DNA of 64,000 nucleotides from Borreliella yangtzensis (GTDB lineage: Bacteria > Spirochaetota > Spirochaetia > Borreliales > Borreliaceae). Below are positions 57,723 to 64,000 of this stretch, piece after piece (the stretch's first letter is position 1; every line of letters starts with the position of its first letter). The stretch lies in contig NZ_JACHFG010000001.1 in NCBI RefSeq assembly GCF_014201775.1, positions 240,541 through 304,540 of the forward strand. The letters are read 5' to 3'. The notes below the pieces were generated by a model, which was given only the letters and a program-made list of their open reading frames with translations, made no database searches and had not been told where the DNA came from. A program made the translations under genes and the position numbers.

Positions 57723-58085
57723 TTTATAAATTATTTTAAATATTTTAGTAAATTAGGTCATAAGATAAGGCAAATAGATCAAGCTTAGAAATTATTTTTG
57801 AGCAGTCTTTTGTTTGTGAATTTTTATTCAAAATTTAGGGGTTTTGCTGTTAAAGAAAATAATTTTGGTAAGCTTGATAGTGCATTTGTTACGATTAAAA
57901 GGATTAATTAGCTATCCTTATTAATTTTAATGCAAGTTTAATTACACTTTTGTCTTTAAAAAAACTAAAGGTTTAAAATTTTGATTTGTTGAAAAACTTT
58001 TAAGTTTTGTGAGTAATTTGATTCTTAAAATTTTTATTTTTTTGAAGAATAAATATTTATTTGTTATCGTTAAGGAGAGTTGATT
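57723..58085. other. 363-base gap between rplS and the next gene
   Basis: The longest non-coding stretch in the window. It contains a hairpin (AAGGAT 57899-57904 with ATCCTT 57914-57919, extended by further A/T pairs) that could end the ribosomal operon. A short open frame (about 37 codons, ending in a TAG just before position 57912) has plausible codons but no ribosome binding site. No tRNA or known structured RNA is recognised. Confidence 0.5.
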
Positions 58086-58628
58086 TTGAAATATACTCAA
58101 AGTAAGTTTAAGGGTAGCAATTTTCAGAAATTCAATAAGCGTTTTTATGGATTTAAAAATAAAAAAAGATTAAATTCTGAGAATAAAAGTCAAAATGTTG
58201 TTCCGGTAAGCAATTCTAATAATGGATCGACTGTTTTGAATACAGATAAACAAAATGGTTTTAAAGGTAAATTTAGAAGAAAAAATATAAAATTTAAAAC
58301 AAGAATAAATTTTGATGTTACTTGTGGTATTTGTGAAAAAAAAATAAATGATCTTGTTTTTAGTATGTCTTTAAAAGTTGGAAACGAAGATAAGCCTGTT
58401 CATTTTGATTGTGTTATCAACAAATTAATGGTTGAAAATAATCTTTCAAGTAATGAAAAATTAGTTTATAGAGGTGTTGGTAAATTTTTTGTTGTGGATA
58501 CCTCTTCTAGAGGTGAATATTTATATTTCAAAATTATTAAAGAAATTGAATTTGAAAATTTAGAGGAACAACCAATATGGCGCAAAAAAATTCTTAGAGA
58601 TGTTAATAAAGGGTTTAGGCTTTGGTGA
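58086..58628 (+). CDS. Hypothetical protein with CxxC...HxxC motif
   Basis: 180 residues, not recognised. A very basic, Asn/Lys-rich N-terminal half (about 1-72, low complexity) is followed by a compact domain with Cys80, Cys83, His106 and Cys109, a likely zinc site. The basic tail suggests nucleic-acid or ribosome binding, which is inference. TTG start at 58086, eight bases after AAGGAG; an in-frame TTG at 58080 is too close. It is immediately followed by coaD. B31 counterpart BB0700/0701 region. Confidence 0.7.
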   Translation: MKYTQSKFKGSNFQKFNKRFYGFKNKKRLNSENKSQNVVPVSNSNNGSTVLNTDKQNGFKGKFRRKNIKFKTRINFDVTCGICEKKINDLVFSMSLKVGNEDKPVHFDCVINKLMVENNLSSNEKLVYRGVGKFFVVDTSSRGEYLYFKIIKEIEFENLEEQPIWRKKILRDVNKGFRLW

Positions 58629-58629
58629 T

Positions 58630-59121
58630 ATGAAGGTGGCAGTTTTTCCAGGATCTTTTGATCCAATTACCTGGGGCCATATTGATTTAATTAAAAGATC
58701 ATTGGCTATTTTTGATAAAGTTATTGTTTTAGTTGCTAAAAATAAATCAAAAAATTACTTGCTAAGCGATAGTGAGAGGTTTAGTCTTACAAAAGATGTT
58801 ATTTCGTCTTTAAATTTTTTAAATGCATTTGTAGATAAATATAATGGCTTTATTGTTGATTATGCATTAGTTAATTCTATTAAATTTATTGTCAGGGGAA
58901 TTAGGGCTTTTAATGATTTTGATATAGAGTTTGAGAGATATCTTGTTAATAATAAGTTAAATTTTAAAATTGATACTATATTTTTACCAAGTAGTGTGGA
59001 GCATTTATACATAAGGTCAGATTTTGTAAAAGAATTGATGATGAAAAAGGATGTTGACCTTTCTCATTTTGTCCCAGAATTGGTGTTTAATAGATTGAAA
59101 TCTAAGTTTATTGACAAATGA
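58630..59121 (+). CDS. coaD: Phosphopantetheine adenylyltransferase
   Basis: Penultimate step of coenzyme A synthesis. 163 residues from ATG 58630, one base after the preceding stop. [17 protein letters not shown] carries the nucleotidyl-transferase T/HxGH motif (His17), and [15 protein letters not shown] and [10 protein letters not shown] are typical. The older name KdtB is a misannotation of the family. B31 counterpart BB0702. Confidence 0.95.
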   Translation: MKVAVFPGSFDPITWGHIDLIKRSLAIFDKVIVLVAKNKSKNYLLSDSERFSLTKDVISSLNFLNAFVDKYNGFIVDYALVNSIKFIVRGIRAFNDFDIEFERYLVNNKLNFKIDTIFLPSSVEHLYIRSDFVKELMMKKDVDLSHFVPELVFNRLKSKFIDK

Positions 59122-59183
59122 CTTGGTTAATATATATATTATTAAGATAATTTAATCTAGTTTAAAAGTAGTAGGAGAAAGTA

Positions 59184-59366
59184 ATGGCTGTTCCAAAATT
59201 TAAGCCTTCAAAATCTAGGAGTAGAACAAGGCGTAGTATAAATATGAGGAAAAAAATTCCGCAATTTCAAGAATGTTCTAATTGTGCTAATCTTGGGGTG
59301 AGACACAGAATTTGTTTAAAATGTGGATATTATAGAAATAATCAATATCTGGAGATAGGTTTATAG
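59184..59366 (+). CDS. rpmF: 50S ribosomal protein L32
   Basis: 60 residues: [18 protein letters not shown] at the N-terminus and a zinc ribbon with CSNC and CLKC. A C+ (zinc-binding) form of L32. ATG with AGGAGA upstream. It lies before acpP, the conserved rpmF/acp neighbourhood with the fatty acid genes missing. B31 counterpart BB0703. Confidence 0.97.
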   Translation: MAVPKFKPSKSRSRTRRSINMRKKIPQFQECSNCANLGVRHRICLKCGYYRNNQYLEIGL

Positions 59367-59388
59367 TTGTAACAAGGAAGGTATATTC

Positions 59389-59631
59389 ATGGATAATGAT
59401 GAAATTTTTAGTAAGGTTAGATCTATTATATCTGAGCAACTTGATAAAAAAGAAGATGAAATTACTCTAGACTCTAGATTTGTTGAGGATCTTAGTGCAG
59501 ATAGTCTTGACATTTATGAGCTTTTATATTTGCTTGAAGAGGCTTTTGATGATAAGATTCCAGAGAACGAAGCCAATGAATTTGAAACAGTAGGTGATGT
59601 TGTTAATTTTATTAGAAAGAGAAAAGGTTGA
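59389..59631 (+). CDS. acpP: Acyl carrier protein
   Basis: 80 residues, acidic four-helix protein with the phosphopantetheine Ser39 in [16 protein letters not shown] with AAGGAAGG upstream. Borrelia lacks a fatty acid synthase, so this ACP must serve another acyl-transfer role or be a regulator. Its stop overlaps the rnc start in TGATG. B31 counterpart BB0704. Confidence 0.96.
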   Translation: MDNDEIFSKVRSIISEQLDKKEDEITLDSRFVEDLSADSLDIYELLYLLEEAFDDKIPENEANEFETVGDVVNFIRKRKG

Positions 59632-60368
59632 TGAAAAAAAATTCTTCCGATTTTTGTTTTGGTAGTGAAAGAAAAGCTCAGTTAAGTGAATTTTTGGAGA
59701 ATTTGAGCATCGATTTTAATAATTTTGATTTATTAAATACAGCATTGAGCCACTCGTCTTATTCTAATGAGCTGGATCAAAAATTTGGCAATAATGAGAG
59801 GTTAGAATTTTTAGGAGATTCTGTGCTTAATTTGATTATCACGGATCATCTTTATAAAACTTATCCAAATAAAAGTGAAGGAGAACTTAGTAAGGCTAGA
59901 TCTTATATTGTTAGTGAAGATTCCCTATCTAATATTGCTAGAGAAATTGATCTTGGTTCTTATATTTTACTTGGCAGAGGGGAGGAGAGTAATGATGGGC
60001 GTAATAAAAAAGGCATTCTCGCAGATGCTATTGAAGCTTTTGTAGGCGCTATTTATCTTGATAGTGGGTTTTTAGTGGCAACAGAATTTGTGGTTGGGCT
60101 TTTTGACATGTATATAAGATTGATGTTTAATAGGGGTGATTTTAAAGATTATAAGAGTTTGTTACAGGAATATGTTCAAAAAAAATATAAAATCTCACCG
60201 AGTTATAAACTAGACAAGGAAATAGGTCCAGACCACGATAAAGTCTTTTGCGTTGAACTTTATGTTGGAGAAAAGTTTGTATCAAACGGAAAGGGCAAAT
60301 CTAAAAAAGAGGCCGAAATGAGAGCGGCTGAAGTAGCTTTAAAGGCTATGGAAGATATTAATCTTTAA
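59631..60368 (+). CDS. rnc: Ribonuclease III
   Basis: 245-residue double-strand RNA endonuclease that processes rRNA and structured mRNA. Catalytic domain with [14 protein letters not shown] (Glu59, Asp63) and [15 protein letters not shown]; the C-terminal dsRBD (about 175-243) ends in [24 protein letters not shown] at 59631 shares its A with the acpP stop; a TTG one codon earlier abuts the AAAAGG. Its 3' end overlaps the convergent cca gene by 30 nt. B31 counterpart BB0705. Confidence 0.96.
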   Translation: MKKNSSDFCFGSERKAQLSEFLENLSIDFNNFDLLNTALSHSSYSNELDQKFGNNERLEFLGDSVLNLIITDHLYKTYPNKSEGELSKARSYIVSEDSLSNIAREIDLGSYILLGRGEESNDGRNKKGILADAIEAFVGAIYLDSGFLVATEFVVGLFDMYIRLMFNRGDFKDYKSLLQEYVQKKYKISPSYKLDKEIGPDHDKVFCVELYVGEKFVSNGKGKSKKEAEMRAAEVALKAMEDINL

Positions 60369-61571
60369 GGTTTTTGTTTTTTTTATAAGATAATTTTTAG
60401 TGTTAAGTTTGGGATTTTCAATTACATAGCTTAATAGTATGTTTAAAATTTTACCTATATTTTTGTTTTCTATTTGTTTTAGATTTTGAATATCTTTCCC
60501 ATTTATTTTTAAGTCTTTTAAAGAGAGAGGGCTTTTTAGTAATTTTTTTCTTTTTATATTTTTAATTATAAATAAATATTTTTTCTTTTTCCCTTTTAGT
60601 GCTTTATATATATCAATTATTTCTTTATAATGTTCTCTTGTGCTTTTGCTGAGCAAATATCTAATATCACTTAATTTTTTAACATTAAAAATATTGTTAT
60701 TATCAATTATGCTTCTATAAAATAAAATTAATTTAATTTCTTTATTTGAGAATTTAAGAAAAATTAATATTTCTTTTAGCTCTTTTATAGGCTTTTTAAT
60801 TGTCAGTATAGTGATTGCTTTTAGATAAAATTTGTCTTTATTAAGCAGGGCAGTTTTTTTGATTAATTTTGTTTTTATTTCTAGATTGAAAAAATTCTTA
60901 AAAAAATTAACTTTTTTAAGATAATAAATTCCTTTTTGTATATTTGTGCCTTCTAGCAATTTGTGAAATTCATTTTTTATTCTTTCTTTTGAAATAATTA
61001 AAATATTTTCTTTTTTATATTTCATTGAAATTAAAGTATTTTTTTCGATGTTAAAATTAAGTGTGGATGAAAATCTTGCCGCTCTTAGTATTCTAAGGGC
61101 GTCTTCTTCAAATCTTTTATTTGGGTTTCCTATGCATCTTATTATTTTCTTATTAAGATCTTTTTTTCCATTATAGTAATCTATTATGTTAAAGTTAAAA
61201 ATGTCCATTGCAATTGCATTGATTGTAAAGTCTCTTCTTTCGAGATCTTTAATTAAATGTTTAGTGTATTCCACTTTTTTTGGGGATCTGTTGTTTTCAT
61301 ATTCTTTTTCTATTCTGTATGTGGTAATTTCGAAGACTTTTTTGTTAAAAATAATACCAATTGTACCATGTTTTATTCCTGTTTTAATGTTGTTTGGGAA
61401 TAATGTTATTATTTCTTCAGGAGTTGCATTTGTTGCAAAATCAAAATCACAAGGTTGTTTATTAAGTAGTAAGTCTCTTAAAGCGCCTCCAACTAAATAA
61501 AATTCGTAATTATTTTTTTTAAATATTTTACCAATTTTAATTATATTTTGATTATTCTTGCCCAGATTCAT
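60339..61571 (-). CDS. cca: CCA-adding tRNA nucleotidyltransferase (class II)
   Basis: 410 residues. The head domain has [11 protein letters not shown] and [13 protein letters not shown], with catalytic Asp42 and Asp44; [14 protein letters not shown] and [12 protein letters not shown] follow. It was annotated as a poly(A) polymerase family member; CCA addition is favoured because the tRNA genes here do not encode CCA. ATG at 61571 with no Shine-Dalgarno; two overlapping TATAAT boxes (61587-61577 on this strand) end six bases before the ATG, suggesting a leaderless message. B31 counterpart BB0706. Confidence 0.9.
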   Translation of the reverse strand: MNLGKNNQNIIKIGKIFKKNNYEFYLVGGALRDLLLNKQPCDFDFATNATPEEIITLFPNNIKTGIKHGTIGIIFNKKVFEITTYRIEKEYENNRSPKKVEYTKHLIKDLERRDFTINAIAMDIFNFNIIDYYNGKKDLNKKIIRCIGNPNKRFEEDALRILRAARFSSTLNFNIEKNTLISMKYKKENILIISKERIKNEFHKLLEGTNIQKGIYYLKKVNFFKNFFNLEIKTKLIKKTALLNKDKFYLKAITILTIKKPIKELKEILIFLKFSNKEIKLILFYRSIIDNNNIFNVKKLSDIRYLLSKSTREHYKEIIDIYKALKGKKKKYLFIIKNIKRKKLLKSPLSLKDLKINGKDIQNLKQIENKNIGKILNILLSYVIENPKLNTKNYLIKKTKTLKINIFHSL

Positions 61572-61689
61572 ATAAAATTATATTATAGTGTAAATAATTT
61601 TTTTCTAAAATTGATTTATAATTTTAATTTATTTGAAGTATGCTGTAAGTAGTGCTTTTATTTTTTTAAAATGGTTTTATTGGGGTTTT

Positions 61690-63462
61690 ATGAGTGATAA
61701 TAACAATAGTGTATATAACGCTATAGGTCAGCTTTCAAAAGAGACTAAAAATAGGTTGATGAATGATATAAGGAAAAGTTTAGGTTTAAATTCTTCTGAA
61801 TTTGTTTTGCCGAATTGTAACAATGAGCCCTATGTTGATTCTCAGCTTGAAAAATTTCTTTCAGGACGTTTAATGGAAGAATCATTTCTTATAAGAATGT
61901 GGTTAACTATTTTGAATTTTTTTCAGAAGGATAGAAGTAAAGAAGATATTTATAAAGCCTATGTTATAAAAAACCTAGAAAATCAAATTAATGAAATGTG
62001 TAAAAATCCAGTAATAGATTTTAAGAAAGAGTGTTTGTATATTGGTTTTGTAGAAATGTTTTTTAGTGTTTGTCGATATTCAATGGAATTGAAAGAATTT
62101 TTTAAAAAATTAGAAAAAGGTGGTGTTGTTGTTGAGCAAACTATTTTAGAAATTATTCAAAATAAAGTTCTTCATTCTAAGAAAAATCTGGAAGATTTTT
62201 TAGATGAATTTGAATATGAGCTTTTCCTGAAAAAAGAAAAGACCCAAAATGATTTAGAAGAACTTCTTAAGGTTAAGATAAACGAGTATATTAATTCTAT
62301 CCCGTCTAGTACTTACAGAGCTGTATCTGATATGTTTGAGTTTTATTATGTTTTTAATAGTTTGGCGTTTTTTCCTTATAAGTCTTTTTTTTCATTTTTC
62401 AATGTAGATCTTTTAGATAATGTTGAAAATATTAGCATTGTTGATCTTGAGGTTGGATTTGGAACCAGCTTTTCAAGTGTTAGTAAGTACTTGAATTATT
62501 TTTTTGACATTTTGTATACATTAAAGGATATTGAGATAGATGAGAATATTGTTAAAAGTATTATATCAAATTATTTTCTAATATCTGATGATATTAGTAA
62601 TTCAGAAATAATTTCAAAAGAAGATCATTTATCTCGTGTAGAATATGTATTGAAAAATGTTTTGTCAATTGTATCTAAAATTGTTGGTTTATCAAGAACT
62701 TTACCCTATTTAGATGTATTTAAGGTGTATTGCAAGAACCCGGTTGCATCTCCTAAAAAATATGTTCCTTTTTTTGATGTAAAAAATTTTTATGAAAACA
62801 TTTTATTTTTAAATGTTATGGGCCAAGTTATTAAAAGGCGTGATAGCTCTTTAAAAGCTCTTGTTATCAAAGAAATAAAAAATCTTGTTAGAGATCCTAG
62901 TGTAATTTTAAATTTAAAGGGTGAAATTTTCACAGAATTAAATCTTGGTCACTATAGCTTTAAAAAGTTATATTTTCTTAATGATTTTTTTAAAAACATA
63001 TATGATGTTAGAATGATGGAAGTTTTAAGAACTATAAATAATGTCGTATTAATTAATAGTCATGATTTGAGAAATATATATGTTGACATTGAAAATAATA
63101 TTGCTGTTTTGAAAAAAGAAATTTATAATATTTACTTTGAGATTGATTATAAAAATGAAGAGTTTGCAAGGCATAAAAGAGAGAGCAAAATTGATGACTC
63201 TTATAAGGAAAGGATTTTAAAGTGGTGTTTAAATGAATCGACTTCTATTGATAAGATTTCAAATAGATTTGTAGATTATTTTATTGAGCTTAAAAAAAGA
63301 TGTCTGGCTCTTTTGGAAAATCAGAATGTTTTTATTCGAAAATCTTTAGTAGTTTCTTATAAGTCAATGGCAAACGAAAATAAAAAATTTACATTAGCTG
63401 ATGTTATTGGCAATCTTTTAGAAATCATCGATCAAGTACTTTTTATAATAAAAAATTTATAA
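61690..63462 (+). CDS. Conserved hypothetical protein
   Basis: 590 residues from ATG 61690, four bases after TGGGG; a longer TTG frame (61633) adds a hydrophobic leader before that site and is rejected. No recognised domain, signal peptide or membrane helix. The protein is mostly alpha-helical with Phe-rich and charged stretches. It is followed after 5 bases by a small membrane protein, so the two probably form an operon. B31 counterpart BB0707. Confidence 0.75.
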   Translation: MSDNNNSVYNAIGQLSKETKNRLMNDIRKSLGLNSSEFVLPNCNNEPYVDSQLEKFLSGRLMEESFLIRMWLTILNFFQKDRSKEDIYKAYVIKNLENQINEMCKNPVIDFKKECLYIGFVEMFFSVCRYSMELKEFFKKLEKGGVVVEQTILEIIQNKVLHSKKNLEDFLDEFEYELFLKKEKTQNDLEELLKVKINEYINSIPSSTYRAVSDMFEFYYVFNSLAFFPYKSFFSFFNVDLLDNVENISIVDLEVGFGTSFSSVSKYLNYFFDILYTLKDIEIDENIVKSIISNYFLISDDISNSEIISKEDHLSRVEYVLKNVLSIVSKIVGLSRTLPYLDVFKVYCKNPVASPKKYVPFFDVKNFYENILFLNVMGQVIKRRDSSLKALVIKEIKNLVRDPSVILNLKGEIFTELNLGHYSFKKLYFLNDFFKNIYDVRMMEVLRTINNVVLINSHDLRNIYVDIENNIAVLKKEIYNIYFEIDYKNEEFARHKRESKIDDSYKERILKWCLNESTSIDKISNRFVDYFIELKKRCLALLENQNVFIRKSLVVSYKSMANENKKFTLADVIGNLLEIIDQVLFIIKNL

Positions 63463-63467
63463 ATCTA

Positions 63468-63791
63468 ATGGAAGCTTTTAAAATAAAAAATCTAAGACGT
63501 TTTTCAAATTTTATTAGAACTTTGGTTATTGTATTGTTTTTAAATTCTTTGTTGAGTTTATTTGTTTTTTTGGCTGGTTCTTATAATATTTTTGTTTACA
63601 ATTTTCAAAAATTTTATCTTGATATTACCATTGTTTTAAGCTCTGTTTCTTTTGGGCTTGAATCTACTAGGCTAATATTTTTTTATTTATTGAGAAATAA
63701 AAAAATTAATTATTGCTTAATTTTAATTTTTAGTTTTATGATTTTTTTTTGTGCTCTTGTTTTTAAAATTTTTCTTTCTGGCAACAAGTAG
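63468..63791 (+). CDS. Small hypothetical membrane protein
   Basis: 107 residues with about three hydrophobic helices (about 17-40, 50-72, 80-103) and basic ends, unknown function. ATG 5 bases after the preceding gene, with no good ribosome binding site, so coupled translation is likely. B31 counterpart BB0708. Confidence 0.7.
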   Translation: MEAFKIKNLRRFSNFIRTLVIVLFLNSLLSLFVFLAGSYNIFVYNFQKFYLDITIVLSSVSFGLESTRLIFFYLLRNKKINYCLILIFSFMIFFCALVFKIFLSGNK

Positions 63792-63879
63792 ATTTATGGA
63801 AAGATTGCATTAATTATTTGCCATTATTCTATTGACTAATGAATTTTATTTTTATAAACTAACTATTAGTTTGTTATTT

Positions 63880-63953
63880 GCCGACTTAGCTCAGCTGGCC
63901 AGAGCAGCGGTCTTGTAAACCGCAGGTCGTCGGTTCGACTCCGACAGTCGGCT
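63880..63953 (+). tRNA. tRNA-Thr (anticodon UGU)
   Basis: Complete 74 nt cloverleaf: acceptor GCCGACT/AGTCGGC, anticodon loop CTTGTAA with TGT, T loop TTCGACT, discriminator T. CCA is not encoded. Confidence 0.96.
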
Positions 63954-63957
63954 TTTA

Positions 63958-64000
63958 GGGGCGGTACCGAAGTGGTTAACCGGGGCAGACTGTAAATCTG
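63958..64000 (+). tRNA. tRNA-Tyr (anticodon GUA), cut by the window end
   Basis: Starts GGGGCGG, 4 nt after tRNA-Thr. The first 43 nt include a D arm of class II shape and the anticodon stem-loop CAGACTGTAAATCTG with GTA. The long variable arm, T arm and acceptor 3' strand lie beyond the window. Confidence 0.9.

Overview
This window is a 64 kb piece of a Borrelia chromosome, almost certainly from the Lyme disease (B. burgdorferi sensu lato) group. The evidence is strongly AT-rich DNA, a class I lysyl-tRNA synthetase, BosR, FlaA with the cheA2-cheW3-cheX-cheY3 cluster, a complete mevalonate operon, two EF-G-like genes implied by a divergent fusA copy, and the gene order. From memory, the order is collinear with B. 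burgdorferi B31 genes BB0642 to BB0708. Those locus numbers are recalled, not looked up. No phage, insertion sequence, CRISPR array or plasmid-type module is visible: this is conserved core chromosome.

Layout. 1-3.95 kb: the 5' part of potA (polyamine uptake), an RbgA-type GTPase, and nanE-ptsG (amino-sugar phosphate epimerase plus a PTS permease). 3.98-7.28 kb, minus strand: a glycosidase-fold-like protein, the regulator BosR and a lipase, the last two translationally coupled. 7.47-13.7 kb: groEL, then yajC-secD-secF. 13.7-19.9 kb: a DnaJ-like cochaperone, a HemW-like protein that has lost its radical-SAM cysteines, rpiA, gpmA, class I lysS and era. 20-24.4 kb: small envelope or unknown proteins, a glycosyltransferase-like protein, a peptidoglycan amidase and a GerMN-domain protein. 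24.5-30.6 kb: the motility/chemotaxis operon flaA-cheA2-cheW3-cheX-cheY3. 30.6-33.7 kb, minus strand: a tightly overlapped operon (gph plus three unknown genes, one with a voltage-sensor-like helix). 34-37.6 kb: an ABC importer that looks nucleoside-type. 37.8-42 kb: two chemoreceptors, then mnmA/trmU. 43-49.5 kb: six overlapping genes making isopentenyl diphosphate from acetoacetyl-CoA. 49.5-54.2 kb: tRNA-Val, a CAP-domain lipoprotein, the Dps-like NapA, EF-G2 and a ROK regulator. 54.3-57.7 kb: ffh-rpsP-khpA-rimM-trmD-rplS. 58-61.6 kb: an unknown zinc-motif protein, coaD, rpmF, acpP, rnc and, convergently, a CCA-adding enzyme. The right end holds two unknown genes, tRNA-Thr and a truncated tRNA-Tyr.

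The genes fit a host-dependent spirochete that salvages nutrients (polyamines, amino sugars, purine nucleosides) and makes isoprenoids for cell-wall carrier lipid from the mevalonate route. It invests heavily in periplasmic-flagellar motility and chemotaxis. Genes are packed with 1 to 38 nt overlaps, many start with GTG or TTG, and several convergent pairs overlap at their stop codons. Where the first possible start lies upstream of the Shine-Dalgarno sequence, I moved the start to fit the ribosome binding site.

The observations most worth following up are the cysteine-less HemW-like protein, the voltage-sensor/HAMP-like membrane protein, the nucleoside-type reading of the 'sugar' ABC importer, the glycosidase-fold reading of the gene upstream of bosR, non-canonical GTPase motifs in Ffh, and a duplicated ribosome-binding site that creates a tiny leader ORF before cheY3.
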